Positions 1 to 12,829 of a stretch of DNA of 64,000 nt are shown in pieces. The stretch comes from Cardiocondyla obscurior (Eukaryota > Arthropoda > Insecta > Hymenoptera > Formicidae). The first letter of the stretch is position 1. Every line of letters starts with the position of its first letter. Location of the stretch: assembly GCF_019399895.1 (NCBI RefSeq), contig NC_091865.1, positions 129,001 to 193,000 of the forward strand. The letters are read 5' to 3'. The notes beneath the pieces were generated by a model, which did not search any database, was not told where the DNA came from, and saw only the letters and a program-made list of their open reading frames with translations. The position numbers were made by a program, and so were the translations under genes.

Positions 1-1279
1 TGCACAAGTAACCCCGCTTTGCCGGGGCTAGACACCGTACGATCGGCTTTTAGAGGAGCACTCGCTATTTCCTCTTTTATCGATCTGGAAATCACTCTCA
101 CCTCGATTGCGATTTTCGAGCGCAAAAGTACATATGAACACGCACGTATCGCGCGATATAGCCGCTGATAGATTCGTTCTATAACTGTCCGCAGGTGCAA
201 GTTATCGATGTAACGCCGGATGACGGAAAGCTTTCGGAAGCTTTACACGGTAAATCCATATGTCAGCCCACTTTTTACGCTCTAAAAAAGCTTCGAGAAA
301 CTATTTCGTCTAACAATTCTAGTAGTATTTGTATTTATATAAGATATAAGTATTAATAAATATTATTGAAGTTGTAAGTATATAAATTACATGTACGTGT
401 AGATTAGTTTTATTATTTTATAGAAGTATATTCGTTAGAATTGTATAAAATTAAATTATTTAAAATATCGCATTATTTTTGTAATCGATTTTACGTGACA
501 TAACACATACATCGTTAAATCCCATGTGGATTGTTCAACGCAAATGCATGTCAGAAATGCATCGGTATAGCTCACGGGATATCCGATCTAACCCGTTTGA
601 TCCTTCGCAGAGAAGCAATCCTATCTTACATTCACCTACTTTTTCTTATAGACTCTCGGGGCCTTTTGCTCACGTGAGATGTCTGAAATGCTTTCTATCG
701 AGTTCCTTAGATGCAGGTAAACGTACGGTGTCACGTTTCGCAGCGTGTCTACTCACGTTCTCCACTCTAAATTTTACTGCCGCGCGGGATCCAATCCGAC
801 AGCGAGGCCGTGCGAAAGATCTAATCCGAAAAATAGCGTGTGCCGCTATATGATAAGCTTTCTTCATATTCGTACCCACTTTATCGTTGCATGTTTCCGC
901 CTTCGATATTTTCAGAAATATCATTATTCGTGCTATTTCTATTGCTTTACGTAGAGTACATTAAAAGCATACGAAAAGGACAACAGTATATGTGCACATA
1001 CGTGTACATATACACATAAATTTTAATATACGCAGAGAAATAAAAAAAAAAAATTGCAATACTCCGTGCATTCATAGGTTGTTCAATACATGAAATTAAT
1101 TTTTTCTTTATTTATTTCAATTCTTAAAAACGTGTAACGTTTCTTCATCGAAATTTTACGTTTCAAGAGTGAGAGTTTTCCTTTTCCCGCTTTTGCTTTT
1201 GATGTACTGGTGAAAGATCCTTCGCTGAACGAGAAAGCACCGATCGAAACTGTCGAGGTGAGAAATAGCTAAGTCGAAG
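1..1279. other. Non-coding tract, mixed composition
   Basis: I see no supported gene here. The first 300 bases are moderately GC-rich and include a small hairpin (CCCCG...CGGGG, near 13-28). From about 300 to 520 the sequence is strongly AT-rich. An open frame at 524-853 starts with ATG but has no recognisable content and is overlapped by open frames on the other strand, so I treat it as chance. Confidence 0.5.
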
Positions 1280-1448
1280 ATGGAATATTTTGTTGGTGAA
1301 CGAGATCTGTCGAAAGACATAAGCCTCTTGGTACGTTCGCGCGCAGTGGTGGTTGGTTTCATTATGACTCAGGTGGCGGAGGAAATTTCCGCGGAATGGA
1401 AAGGGCAGAAAAGGTCTCATCGAAAACCTAATACGATGGTAATCAGGG
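1280..1448 (+). CDS. Possible first coding exon, unknown protein
   Basis: I do not recognise this product. What is seen: an ATG at 1280 in a strong context (A at -3, G at +4) opens 56 codons without a stop and runs into a consensus 5' splice site at 1449 (G|GTGAGT). About 94 and 101 bases downstream are AG acceptors (exon starts 1543 and 1550) behind a long pyrimidine tract (1505-1540). With the second acceptor the frame continues to a stop at about 1700 through Pro/Leu/Ser-rich sequence, which may itself be just more pyrimidine tract. The first part contains acidic and basic residues (VAEEISAEWKGQKR) and no signal peptide. An internal AG at 1371-1372 could instead make 1373-1448 an internal exon. 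The minus strand is also open across much of this segment, which lowers confidence. Chance models of this kind are common in the window. Confidence 0.17.
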
Positions 1449-3837
1449 GTGAGTCTGCTTCGGCGTACTAGTTCTATCCGCCGTCCAAAGAAGATCTGAT
1501 TCAGTCACTCTCGTTTTCTCTCCCGCGTCTTCTATCCGCCAGTTGCCAGGCATTGAAAATTTATTGAACTCCTATCTCCACCATCCACCCCTTAACATCC
1601 CCTCTTCCGTTATTTTGTCCCCCTCACTCTTCAACTCTCTTGATTTGATCGGAGACAGGCTTTTCGATATCTTAATAATCCGCCTATTCCGCTGTCATTA
1701 GAGGATGAGTATGATTTCGCGGATCTATAGCCCGTCGACATACGAAGAATAGACGTCGTCGTGCTTGTCATCCGCGGTACGTCGTCGATAGAACCTTCAT
1801 GAGCTAAGCTCACTCGAGAGACTTTTATGCTGTCGTTATGTTCGACGCTCCATGCGTAATGTCAAATTGAAATAGCTGAATTGTTGATTTTTTAATGCCA
1901 GATATAATGAGATAAATTTTATAAGAAAAAAAAAAATTACTTTTATTAGAAAAAAATATTTATTACATGATGCAGCTATACTTTCGAACATATTTTTGAA
2001 CAGCCATAGCAGAACGCATATACAAAGCATATCGTACACATTCCATTTCTACATTTCTCTATATTTTCATGAATACATCAGAACAAGATCCATCTACTCG
2101 TGGTATTATCGGGACTTCTCGTACAAGATATCTTGCTTCTTACTATCTGGCACAAAAGAAGCGACCTGCCGTGCTTTTCGAACATTCAATAAAATATAAG
2201 CATTCTTGGATATACGCTTTGTCCGAGTCAAGCGACGTCTAAGCAGAAAAGATATTGAATGTGTCGCGTCTTCCTGGTGTAAACGATTCGCGATATCTGG
2301 GATAAGTTTCGCAAAGTTTGACGAGTTTTACCTGATAAGCGAATTCGCTCCAAATTCGAAACGACCACGCTCGACTTGCCGAAACTTTTCCTCGATAGCG
2401 TCGCCGTGAAAAAAAAAAAAAAAATAAATCTCTTTGACATACGCAGGGAAATATCTGGTGTACGCGCGCTGTCTTGTGTCACGTTGTCTCGACACCACCC
2501 CATATTTCGAATTCGCACCCCTTTTGCCTTCAGGCAACACCTTATAGATATGCTCCCTCTCTTCGGGACTCTTTATCTATTTTCTTATGTTAAATTCATG
2601 ACTCGCGACGACGGTCGCCACCGCTGTTGTCGACGCCGCTCCCGCTGGAATTTTCGCGCAGAATGCGTCGCGTGTGCGACACGTCGCTGGCTCGCAATAC
2701 GCGTAGAATGCACCTCGTTTCTCGGCGCGAGCATGTGAAAATAGTGCGGAGTTCTTCACCTAGACGTAGAAATAATAGATATTTTCTGAGATGATTCTCG
2801 GCAGCGTTTTCTCTTTTCAGCGTCTCTCCTCTTTTCTGTCTTAATCCATATATCTTCCTTCATCTGGTTCTCTCTCTTTATTCCTCATCTTTTCGGTCTT
2901 GGGATTCTGAATTTGCAGGATCAATTACGGGCTAATCAAATTTATAGTGTATTGTTTTTACCGAGAAAATATGCTCCCGGCTCTGTGATGCTTATTAAAT
3001 TGTTGTTTGTACTGCTTAATATACCACTTGACCGTAACTCTCCGGTTAATATTTTTTAATAACGTAAAACAATAAAATTAAATTTTTTTTTATTTTTAAT
3101 AGAGGCGAGTGAAATTAATTGCATTGCATTCAACGCTTTCTATAATTAATAAGTGGTAACAATCTCATTACTACTCATTATAAAACTCGATAAAAGAAAT
3201 GGGTAATTAAAACTCGGGAAAAAATAAGTTTATCAAATTTTATAAACATTCAGGCACACTGATCTCTTAAAGTATAACGAGTTAGCCTTTTAGAAATAAC
3301 TTCGTTACTAATTTATGTTAAGTAAGCTGCTTTCAGATATGTGTCAAGAGTACCGCTCTAAAGAGCTTTTAGAAATCTGGCAAGTAGATTCACATTTGCG
3401 TACAGTTGCGCGGCTGTACAAATGTTTGCATAAGAGTCTTAATCCGATTATTTTGAATGAAGTTAGTCAGGATTATGGATAGAAAGCTGTAAACTTGCTT
3501 CTCGTATTTTTTTTTTCATCATTGATATCACAAAATACGTGCGAACTATAGACAGTGGATTTGAGGTAAAAAAAAAAAAAAAAAACTTGGCGCGTATATG
3601 TACATCCACGGTATCCGGTGTCTAATTTTTAATGAATCCCGAGATAGTGACACACGCGTTGCTGTACTAATGATATTCTCTATAATACGCTTGGTGACTA
3701 TACGTAATTAGTTTACGCGACATAAATATTTCGTGATAGATTTTAATAGCCGAGGAAAGCGGAAACGGAAAGGAAAATCTTGTTGTAACCTCTCGCGGCT
3801 TTAACACCGGACCCCGGGACGTGAGTTCAAAATGTCT
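1449..3837. other. Non-coding tract
   Basis: Apart from the possible continuation of the 1280 frame up to about 1700, I find nothing supported. The stretch 1560-1660 is pyrimidine-rich. From 1850 to 2060 and 2900 to 3560 it is AT-rich. The block 2200-2740 is moderately GC-rich and open in several frames on both strands without an ATG-led product that looks like a protein family. Confidence 0.5.
3568..3585. repeat. A homopolymer, 18 bases
   Basis: An uninterrupted run of A on the plus strand. It is a simple-sequence run with no associated element that I can define. Confidence 0.9.
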
Positions 3838-3892
3838 ATTGCGGAATACGCCGCATTAGAAACGTTCGAATGCGGCGTATGCACCGTGCAAT
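3838..3892. repeat. GC-rich perfect inverted repeat (stem-loop)
   Basis: The arms ATACGCCGCATT (3846-3857) and AATGCGGCGTAT (3869-3880) are exact reverse complements, 12 bp, separated by an 11-base loop. Beyond a 3-by-7 internal loop, ATTGC (3838-3842) pairs with GCAAT (3888-3892). Both strands could fold. The stem is shorter than a typical animal microRNA precursor, and the loop region matches no miRNA seed I know. It could be a regulatory palindrome, a structured RNA or a short transposon-like inverted repeat. Confidence 0.7.
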
Positions 3893-4168
3893 TCTGCGCG
3901 TGCTGGAGAAACGTTTACGTGTAGATCACTCTATGCGGATCCATTTGTAGCATTCAGCTGTTCCCTAACGCGACGTTCCGAGTGCCGTGCTCTGGACACG
4001 TCTATGTATAAATGGGCTTAAGGCCATAGGTAAATTGCTGCCGATTTGATCCACTCGAATTATCCGCGATCCAGCCAGACCAAGCCGACAGAAAATCCAT
4101 TGGATCCGACAGGTCATACCTTATGCATTATACGATTGAATCGCGTCGGATAGAACCGCTTGTTCGCG

Positions 4169-4194
4169 AAAAAAAAAAAAAAAAAAAAAAAAAA
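4169..4194. repeat. A homopolymer, 26 bases
   Basis: An uninterrupted A run on the plus strand. Such a length could mark the poly(A) end of a retroposed copy, but no target-site duplication or recognisable retro-sequence is visible beside it. Confidence 0.9.
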
Positions 4195-7100
4195 TATGCA
4201 TTGATGACCTGACTTTATTTTTGAATAAATAATCTGAGTTTGATGAACGATACGACATACGTACGAAACGAACGTTCGCTTTTATATTTTTGCTATTGGA
4301 GTTTTGTATAAGCGCTTTTAATTGCAACGACGGGTTTCAAGCCTCATATTCGCCTGTTTTTGAAACGAAAAACGAAAAATATTGTTGCATCGCTCTCTGA
4401 CTTTTTAAACGACTAACGAGAAATATTGTTACATCTCTTTGACTCTTTGAAATTCGGCAGGACACTTAATATTGTTTTACGATTTCAAAATAAGCAGAGT
4501 GTGATATTATTGCATAGAAAATTACTCGTCCTACATTCGCGATTATACAATAAATTACTTTAGTAATCATATTAATTGTATAACAATATTAGAATGTTAC
4601 ATATTAAATTATCACGTAATAATTTCTATTATATATTATAATTACAGATTATAATAATAAATTTTAATAATCTAGTATAATATGAAATGATTTTCTATGA
4701 CCCTTCTCTATTATCGATATATTATACATACATGCATGCGTCATGGACGCGTTATGTTACGAGAGAATATGTAATTTCCCCTGAGGCCAGTCATGCATGC
4801 AGATAATACCGCACAAATTGCCTAAGTTATTTTCAAAATTTTCGACTGCTACGCATAGTCTTTATTGTATTGAATTTTATTCATGTTTTATCACGATGAT
4901 ACGCGAGTCGCAATCGAGAATAGAGCAAAATTATCCTATTTTAAATATATCATAATATATGCGATATCATAATCATGAGGTATCTTTCAAAAAGTAACTC
5001 AAATAAAAGCGTAACAATTGCGATGTTGCGTTACACGCGTGAATGTACGAGCAACAACCGGTGTCTATAATCGACTGAAGAATTGCGTCAACAATGGCCT
5101 CGCAATCCGCCATTCGGTATTCTAACTCCACGTTCCATCCCGCACATACGTAAATGCTTTATGGATTTACACTTTACATTCGTCTGTCGTTGTGGGACTA
5201 TCGAATGGATTTTTCACATTGTGCGAGAAAGCAGTTTTCACGGAGATAAAAGCGCCGGGAATGGCGTGACGCTGTTGCGAATATTATCCTACCTTCTTTA
5301 TAATCCAGGATCAGCTTCGTATAATCCAGACTCAAAGCTGTCCGTGTCGTTGTTTAACACCACGGCCCAATAGCCATAGAAATCAAAGGAAATAAACAAT
5401 GGCTAAGTGATTTCATTTGCGATTAAAAGCTATTAAGCGGCTCGATCACACGTGATGACAAATTGTTAACGGACCAAAAACTCGCGAAAGAGAATTGCAC
5501 CGGAGATTCGATTTTCCACCGATAATCAGTTACGATCGATTGTGTTTCAGATCACAATTCCATCGAATAAATTTTATTTTCGCTACAAATTGTTATTCGT
5601 GAGCGAACGGGTTATCATTTTATGGGTTACGCTCGACTAATACGGCCATACGGTATTATATGGGTATTATTTTAATACGGTAAATACACGAGAGGCTGGA
5701 GCTCGAACGTGAACGTAAAGCATAATTCATTTTCGACATACATGTTACGTTAAAATAACGCAGACTAGCCATTACTATTATTGAATTAATGTCAAAGTTT
5801 ATCAGAGATTTATCCACGATCGCTAGCATTATTACGACCTCAATTTCATCTTGTATTTTGCACCGTGCTCACTTTTATTGCGCGTTCCATTAGGTATTAT
5901 GGACGAACCGATGAAAATCCTATGTATATAATAAATTAAAAATCAAGAAGAGGATAACATGTAGTAATAATGGTTAAATCATGTTTGCTGCTGCAGTACA
6001 TGTGCGTGATAAAGTATTATAACTCGATTAATTGAACAGACAAATTGTCCATTTAATTTAGAAAACGTTTATTTGAAATTTTCATTAATTTATCATTTAT
6101 ATCTTGCTTTATGCATAAGTGAATGCATGCATGAAAAACGAATTAATTTACGAACTTCTGCATATATGTATGTGTATGAGGTTTCATATTTGTCTGTCCT
6201 TTTAATTTTTTGATTATCTTAATTATTACTACCTGTTTCTCTTTCTCTCTTTCAACTCAACTGTTTCTTACCGAAAATTTGACTTCATACATAATTCATT
6301 TCCTCTGCATTTTATTGGAACACTTAATTCAAAATTTTTATTTTGAAGATCAACCCAATTTTTGCGTGCATATATTTTATTATTTTTAAAAATAATATAA
6401 ATGATATATATATTTTTACCATTAAAGTGATATTAATATTTTAATTATTACGAATAAAAAAATTGTTTGACTTTAATCTCGAAAAATTTCCGGCACATAA
6501 TTAGGTCGAATATACAACGAGCACGTATTAGTTTTTCCAGTAAATTTTTCCAACTGGTGTTACAAATTAGTTTGTACCGAGTTAAAATAATGGAAAAGGT
6601 AAGGCAAACCTCGCTTACTAATTATAGCTTATTAAATATAAATTATCGTACGCAACGAAGGAAAAAGGGGTTCAATAACTGAACTTCTGCTTCTATTTTG
6701 AAGAAAGGTGGGAGGGAAAAACAGCATTGCGCTTTCTGTGCTAATTAACTCTCTACTACGTCTTTCTTTCTCTTACTTTCGTTCACATGCACGCGCGCGG
6801 AAATTTAAGCTCCAATTTTCCATCTGCGTTCACGCGCAAAAGTAGTTGCCCGAAGGGAAAGACGATTAAGACACGGTCGAGAAATTAAATGCCGCGTCCA
6901 GGACTGACGTAAAACTTGCGCCAGCAGTCTCAGGATGAGCGATTATTCTCGTATATAATAAAAATTAATATGATATTGTCCATTTGAAAATTAACATTTT
7001 CCCTTTGCACTTCTATGCGCCATGTAAAATGCAATGATAATTTTGCGAAACAAAGAGTATCGAATTATCGTTATAATTTTTGCTCTTGTTGCAACATATT

Positions 7101-8744
7101 TTTTTTTATTCCTTATTTTAAAATGTAACTTTTGCTTAGATAGAAAAATTGGAGGATCTTTTGTATAGTTGAAACAACAGCGATTCCAATTAACATAACA
7201 GTTATTTTATGCAATATATTTAAAACGTGTATGTACATGACTCTTTTATTATCGTTTATAAACCGATGGCACGAAACGTCTTCAAATATTTGAAAGAATA
7301 CCAACGTTACCCTAGTGAAACCCTGTTATCCGTCAAATATTGATTTTTAAACACGCCATGCGCTGTACCCTGAGGTTTTCAATTTAGCGTTTCACAGAAT
7401 AGAACCACGATCAGGAGCGATCGATATCGATGATCACGCGCGATGGAGTATTTTGTTAAATATTTTCGTTGTAGCTCATCCGCGAAGATAGGGGCCAGAA
7501 CGGCGGCTTTGGATCATATTGAATCGTCTGTCATAACCGTTCACCACTTCAATACGTTCCGATGCACGACAGGTATAGTATATATCCGTTGAAAAAAGAG
7601 CTTTGCGAAAAAGAGAGCGAGAAAAGGAGACATTTTTGCGTACGAAGTTTAACGCCGCGGGGAAGTCACAAGTGCGAACCTATGGGCGAGAAACGGCCAA
7701 GAAATTCTTACTAAATATACGTGACAAACTTCGTGTATCTGCGACAAGAGAGATCTTCGACGGTGCCCGCCAGTCGTGCCGGTAACACTTTTAGAAAGGA
7801 CAAGAGAGCGAAACGTGTGCCCTTGTCACCGGAGGCAGATTATTCTCGGTTTGTACGACGAGACGGTGGAGCCTACCCTTCCTTCCTTCCACCATTAAGA
7901 CGCGAATGGAGCTAAAGCGTGGTTTCATTAACGGGAAATGTTCGCGAAAGTCATTATAGCAAATTCGCAAGACGTGATGACAAGATTGCGAGAAATTTGA
8001 GAAGATTCCTGGAAGCGCGGCGAAATTTAGCAAGTTACCTTTTGAATTATCATTAAACTAATTGTACTATTAAAATTATTTTTTTTAATCAAAATTTTAA
8101 TAAAATCTTAAGGAACTCAATTGAAAAATACTCGGAAGATTATCTTCCACAGATAAATTATACGTATTCTTTCAGTTCTTAAATACATTAAATTTTTTAA
8201 ATAAATTTTTTACAAAATCGTGATTAAATAAAATATCCGCTGCGTTGCTTTCGTTATTTTTTGTAAAAAAAAGGAACGATCCACATTGACACCTGTGATA
8301 TCTGCAGGCCTTCTACCTGTCGCTTCGCATTCCCGAATCGGCAATTCTTCGAGGCTATGGAATCGGTATTGGCACGTTGCGAATACTGGCGTTATCTGAT
8401 TCAGAACGTTGCGCATTCAACAGTTTTCGGCGAATGTAAAATATAAAATATAGGGACGTTTTGATACACGCCGGTTATGCGATGCATCAATCTGTCCCGT
8501 ATATTTTCGAAATGATCGGTCAAAAGCCAGTATTACAAGAACTGTCGATAGCGCATGGTTGTGCGTTTAAATTTTGAAACGCGGAAATTGCGCATGCAGA
8601 CGTCGGAATTTGCGCAAAGTATCGCCAAAGATATAAAAAAAAAACCCGTTTTATAACCACGCAAAGAATAAACAATGACATAAAATAAAACTATACGCAA
8701 TAATTCCATTGAATCATGTTTTACGCTATACTCGCATTTTTATC

Positions 8745-8770
8745 TTTTTTTTTTTTTTTTTTTTTTTTTT
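8745..8770. repeat. T homopolymer, 26 bases
   Basis: An uninterrupted T run on the plus strand followed by CCCGGG. As for the other long runs, no flanking duplication or source element can be seen. Confidence 0.9.
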
Positions 8771-9819
8771 CCCGGGAATAGACTGTAGCGATCTCTCTCA
8801 CTATTACGAGCAATAAATTGCGCAGGAGGTATCTACGATTTATAAAAGCCACGCGGACTATCTATCCAATTTTCGTGCGGCACAGGTGCCGCATTTTCCG
8901 GCCGCGTATAACCCCGAAAATGTGACGAACGCGTCATACGGTACCGCCACTTGAATTAATCCCCTTCCGTTGGGTTCTATGGAATTATCGGGAATCCCGA
9001 AAAATGTGCTCGGTTGGTCTGGTAATCTGGAGTAATACTCGCAGAATTGAAAATTCTCGTCGGATGCGAAAGAGAGGAAACAGATCGCGTTCAAGATTCT
9101 TTTAACCCTCTTTTCGAATTTGTTCGACGCGACGACGGAAAAAAACGTTAATTGATATTGGCGGATTAAAGGCAAGATCAAAGGCGCTTTTTTTTTCCTC
9201 TTCCGAAGTGATATTGACGCTCACGTAATTGTTGTACGAACGAACATCCGCGCGTACATACGCACATGCACGAACACGTACACAGCCTATCAATGTAAAA
9301 TACGTAAATTTGCATTCCTCCTTTTTCTACGAGGTATGTGATAGTTTACTTCTTTAGTTTTAGTTTCTACTAACGTTGTCTTTCGTATAGAAAAACGTTT
9401 TAAGAGCAAAAATCAATGAGAGCTTGATTAAATATTAATTTTTTTTATTTGACGTTTTTAAAAATTAAAATAAATCAAATAAAAGAAATATTAAAGGATT
9501 ATATCAAACGACGTGCAAATAAAAAAAAATACTATCTTCTTGAATCTCTCCATCGATTATCGATCCTTTTTAAAGACAAACTCTGACTCGTGTGTTGAAT
9601 ATAAATCACGAAAGTTTTCATAAACATTTAGCAATCATCGACTTTTAGTTCCCTGCTAATTTTCAACCTTCTTCCCAATTTACAAAATTTCGCGTTCAGA
9701 ATAACTCGGTAATTCACCGCGAACGGCTGAATTGCTCGCGCTATTATCGCGAATAGTTTCCCGGGATTATCGGTAACTTCAGCGTCAAGGGGGCGTAATC
9801 CCGTCGTACTTCGACGTCA

Positions 9820-9866
9820 GACTCACGGTGTCTCCTTTTCTCTATCGGAGAAGGTGAGTCTGCGCA
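9820..9866. repeat. Imperfect hairpin in CpG-rich block
   Basis: CAGACTCAC pairs perfectly with GTGAGTCTG, and inside this TCTCC pairs with GGAGA around a pyrimidine loop. The 3' arm also contains a good 5' splice site (GAAG|GTGAGT). A stem of this size is expected several times by chance in 64 kb, so the structure is noted rather than claimed as functional. Confidence 0.35.
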
Positions 9867-9963
9867 AGCACGCCGCATCTCGCGAGGAAACGGCGGTCGC
9901 CGCCGGCGCCCGGTGATTCCCACGGGCGCGATAATTTATTTCCCTTACAATTCCGTCAGTACA

Positions 9964-10308
9964 ATGCGAGAACTAAAATATGACCCGACCTTTATAACCG
10001 TGCATCCTCTCATCCTCCTCTCACGCCTCGCAAAACACGAATCGCGTACACGGGCGCGCGTACTTAATTCATCTCCGCTCGCGATCCGACCCCGCCGCCG
10101 CTGCCCAGTGAGCAGCGATACAGTATCGCTGGACGGAAGTTTTGAGGATACTACTACGACCTGCACCTATAGCCCATTCTCTCTATCTCTCTCTTTCGAA
10201 GTGTTCTCTGGAGAGTTATTCGGCTCATCGCTCTCTCGCCAACCCTCGAGAAGAGAGACTGGGAAAATGCCGAAGCGAGACGACGACGACGATGAAGCAT
10301 ATTGCTGA
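9964..10308 (+). CDS. Hypothetical 114-residue frame in a 170-codon open stretch
   Basis: Product not recognised. The frame is open from 9800 to the stop at 10306-10308, about 170 codons and one of the longest open stretches in the window. The first ATG is at 9964 in a good context (A at -3). From there the protein would begin MRELKYDPTF, pass a short hydrophobic patch (ITVHPLILLS), an Arg-rich middle, a Ser/Thr-rich section around residues 50-95, and end in a basic patch followed by five Asp and EAYC. There is no signal peptide and no known domain. The upstream part lacks ATG, so it could belong to a longer exon, but no clear acceptor was found. GC- and CpG-rich DNA has few stop codons, so a chance origin is quite possible, and the minus strand is also open over parts of it. 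Confidence 0.22.
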   Translation: MRELKYDPTFITVHPLILLSRLAKHESRTRARVLNSSPLAIRPRRRCPVSSDTVSLDGSFEDTTTTCTYSPFSLSLSFEVFSGELFGSSLSRQPSRRETGKMPKRDDDDDEAYC

Positions 10309-10900
10309 GCCAACTTGGTCAAACTTTACATAAGTCACTTGCTCGTAGCCTATTAATGCCGACGATGCTGGCACTTTGTCCTTCTCAAAATACCCGAGGG
10401 GTGTAGACCTGCTGCGAAGCAGTCCTCCGCGACGACCGCCCGCGGAAAAGCGGCGGTAATAACTCAGTGCTCCCCGATGGCTGGCTCGAAAGAACAAACG
10501 AGCGGAAGGCCGAAGTATTCTCCGATCAACGTGCTTGGGAATCCCGTAGAAAAGTTGCGAAAATGATACGAAAATAAGATCGAGGGTAAGGAACGACCCT
10601 CAGCCTTTTTCGGTACTCTTCGAAATTTCGATAAATTCAGGCTTCCCGTTTGCGACGAAGGGAACGAGGGAACGAGAACGGACGGCGAGGGAGAAAGGGT
10701 GGCGCAATGCGGGACGAAAGGCGTAAGCCATCCGTGACGATCGGGATCCGTGACGCGATGCGTGGAATACTAAGCGATTCGCTCTCACCTATACGTATGC
10801 CGTGAAATTAAATTGCGTTTTCGTGGAAGAAGCGACGAGGGCGAACGACGAATAAAAAATATGGTCGCGGCTTTCTGGTGCTTCGAGGCGGAAAGCGTCA

Positions 10901-12829
10901 ATAGCTTCATTATGCGAAAGGTGCGTTCGAGTAATCGGTTTACCGAACCGTTTTACTTGAACCGACAGTCAAACTTTATTTGTGACAGTTCATTTACGTA
11001 GCGTCTGCAATTAAAATAAAATGTCTCGTTGCTGTATTTGCGACGCGATCTGGTCGAAGTTAACAAACATTCGGAACGGGAATAGAAGTCGATTACATTA
11101 TTTGATTGCATGCTGCTTGCTCCTACTACGCATACTTATTTATTAATACTTTTAATTTAGAACGGGATATCCAACCATTGCATAATAATTAAAAACTTTA
11201 ATCTTCCATCGGCAAGTTTCAGAGACCCAATAATTTGCAATTCAAAAATCGAGCTAAATATAAATATTTCAAATGCATTGCGAGGAAACTACGTTATGTA
11301 AAAGATATTCGTTAAAAAGAATGATTTTTCTCATTCATATTTTCATTTGATTTGCCTCAACATGCGGATGAGTCTTTTCATCGGTCAAAATAGAGTTGAA
11401 TTATTCAAGTAATAATCTGAATAATAATCCGAGTGTCGCAAAACACACAGGGAAACGATAAAATCTAACGCGTATATAATAATTAAACACAATTAATTAT
11501 CTGTTAACTTAGCGAGCTCTAAATTGACGTGTGGACAGCCTATAAACAACGTTATTAACACATTGTCAAGCACAGAAACTTGAATGGCATTTTGGAAATA
11601 AATTTTCGCTCAGCGGGAAATGAAATAATTACTCGAATGTAATTATCGAAACAAAACGCTGTACCTATTGTGCACTATCTGAGCTATCTCGAATGAGAGC
11701 GCTGACATGTTTTCACACGCCCGATGCATCGGAGAATATTTTAAATTAAAAATGTCTATCGCTATTACTCACTTTGACACTTTAATCGCTCTCGTGATCG
11801 CGTTCTTTTGTTACACTTTATTTGAATTAGTAGAAAAGTATGTCTAAGTAATAGATTTTTTTTCGGAAACGCTTTTAAATGAAGAGTGATTATTTTTTCT
11901 AAAGAAAAAACTTATTCTATAGCTGTACGGTATATATTTATATATATTTCTAAATCGTGTAATAGCTTTTGTCTAAAAAAAATCGCAATTTAAAGTTAAC
12001 AAAAGAAAGAATTATTTAAAATACGTACACGTGTTTTTGGTATATGTATTAATATATTGTTGTTACGTTGACTACAAAGCTCTTCAAATATCGTACTTTA
12101 CTTGCTTATATTAATCTAGTAAGTTTGCAAGCGATAAGAGAAATCAAACGGAATTATGTTAAATATTACTATATACGTACACTTATGGAACGGGGTAAGG
12201 AATTATCAAGCAGAGTTATTCGATATACGGTTACACGTTAATTAATTACTCACTGCTCGAATCTATTATGTATATGTATTGCGAGATAGTATTGCGCGCT
12301 GCTGCGTGTAATCGATGCGATCACGAGTAAAACCAGAAGTTAAGCGAGAATACGAGAATGAAATAAACTTTTAATTATTAAACGATATTATTTCGAGCTT
12401 GCTCTTGCTCGTTGAGTTCATTGATCTTTATTCGCCACAAATTACAAAGACTAGAAGAAGTCATACGCGCGCGTGGCGTGGGCTGTTTTTTAAGAGACCT
12501 CAATTACAAATTATAAAAAAGACGTAATCGCCGGTACGCACAGGAAGGTGATTAATCCAGGAAGGTTATTAATGCCGGATTATGTGCCCGTCAATTATGC
12601 GTGGATTTTTAATATGTACGGAGCACGTGCTGCGTACGTACGTCTCGATCGACCGCTGGAGAACAGAGCGCGAGTGGAGGGAACGTAGCTCGCGCGCGGC
12701 ACGTACGCCCACGTACGTTCACCCTTATCTTTCTTTTTAATTGCTAATCAATTTAATAAGGAAACGTGGAAATTTTAATTATTTAAACTATAACTTTTTA
12801 TGCAAATTTAATGAAGCGGATAACTTAAA
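10901..12829. other. Gene-free AT-rich tract
   Basis: No frame, RNA gene or repeat array stands out. The sequence is AT-rich throughout, with a small CpG-rich patch at 12460-12720 containing several overlapping CGTACG and ACGTAC words. Confidence 0.55.

Larger units (their letters stand above)
3893..9690. other. Long gene-poor, mostly AT-rich tract
   Basis: No supported gene. The tract is AT-rich from about 4200 to 7100 and again from 8040 to 8260 and 9290 to 9600, with moderately GC-rich pockets at 5080-5300, 7400-8030 and 8870-9010. A 96-codon frame at 5083-5373 begins with a non-ATG codon and shows no known motif. A TATAAA sits near 4006-4011 in sequence otherwise lacking promoter support. 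I read this region as intergenic or intronic. Confidence 0.5.
9700..10900. promoter_or_regulatory. CpG-rich block, possible promoter or exon region
   Basis: Sequence shifts abruptly from AT-rich flanks to GC-rich DNA dense in CG dinucleotides, especially 9870-9920 and 10080-10120. It holds a 170-codon open stretch on the plus strand (9800-10308), and the minus strand is partly open too. A 9-bp inverted repeat with a second inner stem lies at 9820-9866. CpG-dense blocks in insect DNA often coincide with promoters or conserved regulatory DNA; here that is inference from composition only. Confidence 0.3.

Noticed and set aside
4006..4011. TATAAA word as a core promoter
   Set aside because: No initiator, downstream element or coding start follows; TATAAA is frequent in AT-rich sequence.
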